Below are positions 56,491-64,000 of a DNA stretch of 64,000 nt, in pieces. The stretch covers positions 496,001-560,000 of the forward strand of contig CM060198.1 in assembly GCA_030549335.1 (NCBI GenBank). Reading direction: 5' to 3'. The notes under the pieces are model-generated. The model was not told the DNA's origin. It made no database searches and saw nothing but the letters and a program-made list of their open reading frames with translations. Source of the stretch: Pontederia crassipes. Taxonomy: Eukaryota; Streptophyta; Magnoliopsida; Commelinales; Pontederiaceae. How positions within the stretch are numbered: position 1 is the stretch's first letter; every line of letters begins with the position of its first letter. The translations under genes were made by a program, and so were the position numbers.

Positions 56491-57240
56491 ATGGTGACAG
56501 ACGATGGGAAGGTGAAGATCGAAAAGTTCGATGGTAGAGACTTCGGCTTGTGGAAGATGCTGATCGAGGACTATCTGTATTAGAAGAAATTGCACGGGCC
56601 TCTCTCTAGGGAAAAGTCAAAGGCGATGAGCGATGCGGACTGGGCCCTCCTCGATCGATAGGCGCTTGGTGTTATCAGGCTGACGTTGGCGCGGAATGTA
56701 GTCTTTAACATCGTGAACGAAAAGACCACGGAGGGTTTTATGAAGGCATTATCAAACATGTACGAAAAGTCGTTTGCATCAAATAAGGTGTATTTGATGA
56801 GAAGGTTATTCAACCTGAATATGTCTGAGGAAGTTTCGGTCGTGGATCACATCAACGAATTCAACATTATCATCACATAGTTGAATTCGACGAGTCTCAC
56901 CTTTGATGATGAAGTGAGGGCTTTGACCTTGTTGTCCTCTTTGCTAGAAAGTTGGGGTGCAACTGTGATGGTGGTCAGTAGTTTTTCCGGTTCAACGAAG
57001 TTGAAGCTCGATGATATTCGAGATCTGATTATGAGCGAAGACGTTCGTAGGAGAGAATCAAGAGAAGCCTCAAGCTCGGCGTTGAGTGCAGAGGGAAGGG
57101 GAAGAACACAACAGCGCGGACAGAACCAAGGAAGATCAAATGCAAGGCGACGAAGTCAGTCGAGATCTGATGAATTCACATGCTGGAATTACCTGAAAAA
57201 AATTGCAGAGCACCTAAGAAGAAAATCAATGAGGAGTCGA
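56491..57240 (+). pseudogene. gag: copia 2 gag, broken
   Basis: MVTDDGKVKIEKFDGRDFGLWK starts the frame. TAG stops fall at 56581, 56659 and 56878. Core pieces are KALSNMYEKSFASNKVYLMR and HINEFNIIIT, then RALTLLSSL. An arginine/serine/glutamine-rich stretch (57060-57170) follows. The knuckle is reduced to CWNYLKK with the later cysteines lost. The three stops noted are all TAG and could derive from CAG or TGG by single transitions. Confidence 0.85.
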
Positions 57241-57249
57241 TGAATGTTG

Positions 57250-58697
57250 CTACAGAAGAAGTCTCAGATGCATTGGTTTTGAGTGTTGACAGTCCGATAG
57301 AATCCTAAAGTCTGGAGTCATACCATTCCACATCACAAAAGGAGTGTATAGAAGATTACACTATCGATAACTTCGGCAAGGTTTATTTGACTGATGATAA
57401 GGCCTTGGATGTTGTGGGGGAAAGGGAATGTGAAGATTGTTACTGATAATGGGACAACTTGGAAGCTGAAAGATGTTCGACATATACCGGGATTGAAGAA
57501 AAATCTGATCTCGGTTGGATAGCTTGATTCAGAGGGTTACACTACAGTATTTGTAGGTAACACTTGGAAGGTCACAAAAGGAGTCATGGTGATCGCACGG
57601 GGCAGCAAGCTGGGTACTTTGTACAAGTCGTCGAACGCAAGAATTATTGCAGCAGCTGATTCAGATGATATGTCTGAAGTCTGGCATTGTAGACTTGGAC
57701 ATATGAGTGAAAAGGGGATGAAGATTTTGCACAAGATGGGTCGACTACCAGGTTTGAAGTCGGTCGATGGTGATCTTTGTGAAGATTGTGTGCTGGGAAA
57801 GCAGAGGAAAGTCATCTTCAGCAAAGTACCGAGGAGGCCAAAGAGTAACAACAAGTTGGAGCTTGTACACACAGATGTGTGGGGGCCATCTCCAGTTTCA
57901 TCCCTCGGCAGGTCACTCTATTATGTGACATTCATCGATGATTATTTCAGGAAGGTATGGGTTTATTTTCTAAAAAATAAATATGATGTGTTCTCTACTT
58001 TCAAGAAATAGAAGGCACATGTAGAGAATGAAGCAGGCGTCAAGATCAGGTGTTTATGGTCTGACAATGGTCGTGAGTATGTGAACTATGAGTTCAAGGA
58101 GTTTTATGGGGAACATGGCATCAGGATAGAGATGACAGTTCCGAGAACGCCACAGCAGAACAGAGTTGCTGAACGAATAAGATGCTGAATGAGCGTGCTA
58201 GGAGCATAAGGATCCATGCAGGTTTATCGAAGTCATTTTGGACAGATGCAATTAACACAACGGCATACTTGATCAACTACGGACCATCTGTACCATTGGA
58301 GAATAAACTACCAGAGGAGATCTAGAGTGGTAAGGAGGTAGATCTTTCTCATCTAAGGATTTTCGGTTGCCTATCATATGTGCATATCGATTTTGTATGT
58401 AGAGACAAGTTAGATGCTAAGTCTCGGAAATGTTTCTTTATTGGTTATGGTTCTGATGAATTTGGATATCATTTTTGGGATAATGAAAACACAAATATTA
58501 TTTGGGAATGAAACGTGGTGTTTCATGAAAAGACCAGGTATAAAGACAAGTGTATTGCAGAATCTGGCAATGCAGAGGTGGAAGGCAAGGCTCAAGTGGA
58601 ACTTGAGGGCATTTCAGATGAAGATGTGGTCAAATCCGAGAAGATTGTTCAGCAGGAGCCTGAGGTGATCCGAGAAGACTTTAAATGTGATTCGTAA
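57250..58697 (+). pseudogene. copia 2 protease remnant and integrase
   Basis: After a degraded protease stretch (57270-57420), the pre-integrase region (GVMVIARGSKLGTLY) leads to the HHCC finger (WHCRLGHMSEKG, then CEDCVLGKQRK) and the core: HTDVWGPSPVSSLG (D), WSDNGREYVN (D), and near 58160 the PQQNRVAER segment with the E, where a one-base loss shifts the frame. The C-terminal GKEV-like region and LRIFGCLSYVH follow, ending at KCDS-stop, 58697. Stops at 58009 and 58323 and the shift disable it. The catalytic residues themselves are kept. Confidence 0.9.
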
Positions 58698-58771
58698 ATT
58701 CTTGATATGATGAATAAGAAGAAGAGAGACACTGCGTCCTTCATTTAGATGAGGGACACGCCTATTAAGTC

Positions 58772-58776
58772 CATAT

Positions 58777-58821
<45 letters not shown>
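58772..58821. repeat. (AT)n microsatellite at the copia 2 break
   Basis: About 24 AT units with one interruption, starting where copia 2 homology ends. Confidence 0.95.
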
Positions 58822-58824
<3 letters not shown>

Positions 58825-59059
58825 CTAAGTCTTGTTCGATATGATGCACAGATGAATATTTCAAAAATAGTATAGAATTAAAAAATTATAATTTATAATA
58901 ATTAATTAATAAAACTAATTTATTAGCATTTAAGTGTGATAAATAAGTTAGTCTTTTTTGAAAATTTTAAAATTCAATTTAAATTTACCAAGACTCCCAC
59001 TTCTTAAATTATTTTTTCTCAAATTTAATATATATAATTCAATTTTAGTTGAAACTATT

Positions 59060-59116
59060 AGTCTGCAATTGCAAAGCAGACGCGTCTTTTGTGTCGACGG
59101 TAGGGTTGGCGGCAAA
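59060..59116 (-). pseudogene. 57-bp antisense fragment of an ankyrin/PGG gene exon
   Basis: The reverse complement matches 52195-52251 of the ankyrin/PGG gene with four differences in 57 bp and no gap (shared CCGCCAACCCTACCGTCGAC and CTTTGCAATTGCAGACT). Homology stops on the left in AT-rich DNA and on the right exactly at the first base of CACTA 3. Confidence 0.85.
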
Positions 59117-59860
59117 CACTACAAGAAAAAGTCGTATTTCCGACGGTCCATTTTCGACGGCCCGAAATCCATCTTAAATATCGACGGTTTTTTCGGCGGA
59201 TCTTCCAAAACGTCGATATTTTCGTCAGATAATTTTTGACGGTTTAACCCGTCTAAAATTTCGACGGTGATAAATTCGTCGGAAGATTCCGTCAAAAATA
59301 TTTATACTTCGACGGTTATGACCGTCGATAATTTCGGCGGTTTATCTAACCGTCGAAACTTCCAGCGGTCTGAACCGTCGAAAAATTTCAAGACTGGTTG
59401 CGCATAATTATTGAACTTATCGACGGTTTTGACCGTCTAAATTTGCGATGTTCAAAGCAACCGTCGATATTTCGGCGGTCATAACCGTCGATAGTATTTA
59501 AATAAAATATTCTACATTACTTTTTTCGACGGCCTCAACGTCGAAAATGGAAATTTATAATTTACACAAACTATGTATCTGTCGATGTTTTTAAAAATTT
59601 ATCATTAAGGGAATCGACAGCTAAAATCGTCGATATTTCGACGCTTTAAAGAACTGTCAAAACTATCGACGGCTTAAAGAACCGTCAAAACTATCGACGG
59701 CTAAAACCGTCGATATTTCGACGGTTTGAATACCGTCGAAACTATCGACGGTTTTTCCAGCGGATTGGAGCCGTCGAAATGTGAATTAATATAATATTAT
59801 ATTTACCTATGTTGCGGCAGTTTCGACCATCGAAAAGTGGTTATATAAAAACCCGACCGC
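59117..59860. repeat. CACTA 3 left subterminal repeats
   Basis: Many inverted copies of a short word seen as TCGACGGTTT and AACCGTCGA, often as palindromes such as CGACGGTTTTGACCGTC. In other CACTA elements such repeats are binding sites for an element-encoded protein (TNPA type). Confidence 0.85.
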
Positions 59861-60033
59861 ACTCTTACTTAGAACGTTTTGAACGTTCGTCCGCCGCCGC
59901 CCGTTTCGTCCACCGTTCGTCCGGCCGTCGACCACCTCTCGCCCGAAGCTTCCGCCGTCGACCATCTCCGGCGCAAGTAGGTCCGATCCCCGCCTCCTTT
60001 GATATATAATTTTTCTCTCCTTCGACCATCTCC

Positions 60034-60520
60034 GTGCGGCGGCCAGATCCGGCCGCCAATCGCGCGCGGCGGCCAGATCCGGCCGCCCTCCGCGCGCGGC
60101 GGCCAGATCCGGCCGCCCTCCGCGCGCGGCGGCCAGATCCGGCCGCCCTCCATGCGGCGGCTAGATCCGGCTGCCCTCCGCGCGCGGCTGCCAGATCCGG
60201 CCGCCCTTGCGCGGCGGCGGCCAGATCTGGCCGCCCTCCGCGCGCGGCGGCCAGATCCGGCCGCCCTCCGTGCGGCGGCTAGATCCGGCCGCCCTCCGCG
60301 CGCGGCTGCCAGATCCGGCCGCCCTTGCGCGGCGGCGGCCAGATCCGGCCACCCTCCGTGCGGCGGCCAGATCCGGCCTCCCTCCGCGCGTGGCGGCTAG
60401 ATCCGGCCGCCCTTGCGCGGCGTCGGCCAGATCCAGCCGCCCTCCGCGCGCGGCGGCCAGATCCGGCCGCCCTCCTTGCGCGGCGGCCAAATTCGGCCGC
60501 CCTCCGCGCGTGGCATTTGA
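60034..60520. repeat. 30-bp palindromic GC-rich tandem array in CACTA 3
   Basis: About 16 units of GGCGGCCAGATCCGGCCGCC plus a CTCCGCGCGC-type linker. Each unit can fold on itself (GGCGGCC with GGCCGCC around AGATC). All six frames stay open by composition; the long arginine/proline/alanine open frames are not genes. Confidence 0.9.
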
Positions 60521-60775
60521 ATTATAGTTGTAATATTTAGAATTATAGTTGTAATATTTTTTTTGGTCCTTTTGTTTGATGGAAAACGATCATGAGCAAA
60601 AAGGGCCAAAACTGTTATATATACTTATTATATGCTATCTCTATACCTAGCAGTATGATTAGTAAACATTAGCTAAACAATCTGTTCTTCCTCAGTTGTT
60701 TCATATTCATTTTTCTTTCCTTATACAATTTTGTATGACTGAAATTTTTTATGATTTGCAAATAATGCAGTCATT

Positions 60776-63700
60776 ATGTCATACTTGAACGATCGTCGAT
60801 GGATGTACAAAAGAAATAATCCTGGTCGTAGAGGCTTGACACAAGAATTTATAGATGGCGTTGACTATTATGTTACTGTGGCTTGTCAATCTTTACAATT
60901 TCAGCGGGAGGGAGCAATTAGGTGTCCTTGTTTGAAATGTGCTAGCACAAAGTTACAGACGATAGATACTGTCAAAGTTCACTTATATAGAAAGGGTTTC
61001 AAACCCAATTATTGGGAATGGGATAATTTAGGCGAAGGAACGCCTTCGACAAGCGTCCCAAATGAAGGTCTTCATTTTGTGGATCCTGAACCAACATTTG
61101 CTTCGCAATATGAACAGTCTGTTTATGACGCAGCTGCAACTGAGTATGGCAATATTAGATTTGAGCAGAATGAAGAGACACCAAATCCAGAAGCAAGAGA
61201 TTTTTATGACTTACTAAACGCATCGAGCCAACCCTTATGGCCTGGGTGTGAAAGTCATTCGGAACTATCACTTGTTGTTAGATTGTTGAATCTGAAAGCC
61301 GACCACAATATTTTACAAGCATGTTTTGATGCATTTCTAGATATTTTAAAAGAGGTCACACCAACTGGGGCTCGTATTCCTGAAAATTTTTATAGGACAA
61401 AAAGATTGGTCAGTAAACTTGGTCTTGGCTCAACTAAAATAGATTATTGTCGTGATGGTTGTATGTTATATTACGACGAGAACATCAATCTAAATGAATG
61501 CAAGTTTTGTGGGGCCGAACGATATAGAGTGACTAACAAGTCTCAAGTCACTGTGAAAAGAATGCATTATTTGCCTCTTATTCCAAGGCTTAAAAGACTA
61601 TACTCGTCTATAGGGTCAGCGTCGCAGATGAAGTGGCATGCACAGCATAATACTTCTGAAGGTGTAATGCTTCACCCATCAGATGGTGAAGCGTGGAAAC
61701 ATTTTGATCGTAAGCATCCTGATTTTGCTAGGGACCAAATGAACATAAGGCTCGGATTATGCGCAGATAGTTTTACACCATATGGTCAAACCTCAGTTCC
61801 TTATTCATGTTAGCCGGTAACAATAACACCTTATAATTTGCCACCTGGGATTTGTATGTCCGCACCTTATATGTTTTTGACATGCATTATTCCTGGTCCT
61901 CAGAGTCCTAAATAGAGGATAGACGTGTATTTACAACCTCTAATAGACGAGTTAAAAGAACTGTGGGATGGTGTCGTCGCTTATGATGTGTCGACCAAAC
62001 AAAATTTCACATTGAGAGCTGCCTTATTGTGGACTGTTAATGACTTTCCAGCCTACGGGATGCTGTCTGGTTGGATGACTGCAGGGAAATTAGCTTGTCC
62101 ATCTTGCATGGAACACTCAGATGCGTTCACTTTGAGAAATGGGGGTAAAAATACTTGGTTTGATTGCCACAGACGGTTTCTTACAACTGATCATCCGTAC
62201 AGAAATAATCGAAATGCATTTCGACGGAATAGGGTTGTGGAAGACATGCCTCCGGTCAGACGCTCAGGAGCTCAATTACGTCGCATTGTCAATGCTTTAT
62301 GCAGAATTGTCGAGGACCCAAATGTCACATACAATGAGTATGGTGTTTATCATAATTGGACCAAACGAAGTATATTCTGGGATTTACCTTATTGGTCTGA
62401 TTGTTTGATACGTCATAACTTGGACGTCATGCACATTGAGAGAAATGTGTTTGAAAATGTATTCAACACCGTAATGGACATTAAGGGTAAAACAAAGGAC
62501 AACCTCAAGGCGAGACTAGATTTGAAGGAGTACTGTCGACGGCCAGAGTTGCACTTAGTGACTTTACCTAACGGAAGAATATCTAAACCAAAAGCAAATT
62601 ATGTTCTCACTAAGGAGCAGAAGTCCCAAGTGTGTCGCTGGATCCAAGAGCTGAGAATGCCGGATGGTTATGCATCAAATCTGACCCGATGTGTGGACAT
62701 GAATAACTTGCATTTGTTTGGCATGAAAAGTCACGACAGTCACATATTCATGGAAACTTTGCTTCCTCCTGCTTTTTCTTCACTCCCGGATAAGATTTGG
62801 AAGCCGATAACGGAGTTGAGTCAATTTTTCAAAGAATTGTGTTCTACAACATTAACAGTGGAAAATATGATCCAATTGGAACGTAATATTCCGATAACGT
62901 TATGTAAGTTGGAATGAATATTTTCACCGGGATTCTTTGATTCCATGGAGCACTTATCTATTCATCTGCCATATGAGGCAAGGGTAGGTGGACCAGTACA
63001 ATATAGGTGGATGTATCCTTTTGAAAGATATCTCAATCGAATAAAAATGACGATTAAGAACAAAGCACGTGTCGAACGATCCATTTGTGAAGTGTATACG
63101 ATTCAGGAGATTTCATACTTCTGTTCTTACTACTTCGAGTCCCATGTTAAGTGTGCGAGGACCAGAGTGCGTCGAAATGATGAAGTTCTAGAAGAACAGT
63201 CTGATGTGGCATCTTTGTCGCTCTTCAATCAGTTAGGATGACATTTTGGGAAGCCAAGGAGTAGATGGCTCAGTGATGCAGAATTCAAGTCTGCCACGAA
63301 TCATGTCCTTCTAAACACGCCGGAGGTGCAAAGCTACATTAAGTAAGTTTAATATCCATGCGTTCTTTTGTTTAACGTCTTCCTAAACACCATTTTGATT
63401 TAGCCATCACTTCGTATATAGTGCTTTCTTGCAATACTACATTGTCCCTGAAGAACATGTACAAGATAGAATCGAGAATGATTTCGCACCGTGGTTTAAG
63501 GAACAGGTAATTATCAAAATATTCTAAACAATTTGATGTCTTCAGCGTCTACTATACTCATTTATTTTCATATTAGGTTCTCAATACCGGCACGGCGACT
63601 AGTCTCCATAATTTGGCATGGGGACCGGCTCGAGAGGTGAAAAGTTGGCCGGTGTATTTTGTGAATGGTTATAAGTTTCACACTGAAACTTGGTCGATTG

Positions 63701-64000
63701 GGAAGAAAACCGTGAACAGTGGAGTATGTGTCGTGGGATCCACGGACGGAGAAAATGAGCGTGACTACTACGGTGTTCTCAAAGACATTATTCAGCTGCA
63801 ATATACTGGAGGTAATAAAGTCACATTATTTGAGTGTAATTGGTTTGATCCAAAGGAAAGGAGAAGGATGCGAGTTCACAAAGATTTCAAAATAGTTGAA
63901 ATACGTCACAATATGTGTTATGATCGTTTTGATCATTTCATTATTCCGTCTTCTACAAGACAAGTATATTATGTGCCATATCCGGAGAAGACCAGGGACA
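60776..64000 (+). pseudogene. TNP2-type CACTA transposase, in-frame stops, 3' end outside window
   Basis: Exon 1 (60776-63342) is one continuous frame with no shift. N-terminus (about residues 1-75, WMYKRN, RCPCLKCAST) is the transposase-associated domain. Then comes Transposase_21 (TNP2), for example LVVRLLNLKADHNI, ALLWTVNDFPAYGMLSGW, CPSCMEHSDAF, LDVMHIERNVFENVFNTVMD. A DUF4218-like part (FFDSMEHLSIHLPYEARVGG, RWMYPFERYL) follows. Introns 63343-63403 and 63507-63576 have GT-AG ends and matching phases. Exon 3 from 63577 gives a DUF4216-like region (KSWPVYFVNGYKF, YYGVLKDIIQLQY). Stops at 61811, 61913, 62915 and 63239. Confidence 0.92.

Larger units (their letters stand above)
55991..58760 (+). 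mobile_element. Ty1/copia element 2 (Tork/Tnt1-like), 3'-truncated
   Basis: Putative 5' LTR, a perfect initiator-Met primer site, gag, degraded protease and a long integrase are present. The element stops near 58760 at an (AT)n tract; reverse transcriptase, RNase H and 3' LTR are missing. It is a different family from copia 1. Confidence 0.85.
59117..64000 (+). mobile_element. CACTA transposon 3 with transposase, runs off the window
   Basis: It starts CACTACAAGAAAAAG at 59117. Next come 740 bp of subterminal repeats, a GC-rich palindromic array, then a TNP2-type transposase gene with introns. The right end lies beyond 64000, so size and target duplication cannot be given. It is the only element here with the transposase that could move elements 1 and 2, although its gene now has stops. 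Confidence 0.9.

Noticed and set aside
59999..60527. Long arginine/proline/alanine-rich open frames on both strands
   Set aside because: They are the translation of a 30-bp GC-rich tandem repeat that lacks stops in any frame; no domain, start context or codon bias.

Overview
This looks like nuclear DNA of a flowering plant. The GC-rich third positions of the one host gene with good exons hint at a monocot, but I cannot prove that. At least nine tenths of what can be named is transposable elements: Ty3/gypsy (Athila and Tekay/Del-like), Ty1/copia, an RTE-type LINE and CACTA (En/Spm) DNA transposons. They are nested in each other and in broken host genes. I see no bacterial genes, CRISPR, rRNA or credible tRNA genes.

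Layout. 1-1862: minus-strand Tekay-like RNase H and integrase relic, ending in a patchwork junction. 1927-5195: exon-like host pieces split by a 2.6 kb solo LTR (2364-4968, target duplication ACAAG). 5571-14738: Athila copy A (+), with an RTE LINE fragment in its 5' LTR. 14739-15528: inverted half of a Tekay-like LTR. 15529-23992: Athila copy B (-). 23993-24365: the other half of that LTR. 24459-29629: Tekay-like element (-) with its integrase deleted. 29635-32522: AT-rich spacer with one exon-like piece. 32528-39512: third Athila element, C (-), of another subfamily, with target duplication TTATA. 39518-40110: GC-rich segment with a broken hybrid proline-rich protein gene. 40490-42531: another Tekay-like LTR. 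45259-46442: complete non-autonomous CACTA element with target duplication AGT.

47675-53107 holds the 3' part of an ankyrin/PGG-domain membrane protein gene. A copia element (48040-51209, target duplication ACAAA) sits in one of its introns, and its last exon has a frameshift. A CACTA relic follows (53229-54423), then a truncated copia element (55991-58760). A 57-bp antisense fragment of the same ankyrin gene family lies directly against a third CACTA element (59117 to the window end), which encodes a TNP2-type transposase with several in-frame stops.

No cooperating gene set exists here; the interest lies in element architecture and rearrangement history. The best leads are: a hairpin plus internal polypurine tract conserved in all three Athila elements; a duplicated 120-nt module near their 3' ends; arrays of CGGCCG-centred motifs in unrelated element families; an inversion signature linking Athila A and B; and a 42-bp insertion flanked by a perfect 23-bp duplication.
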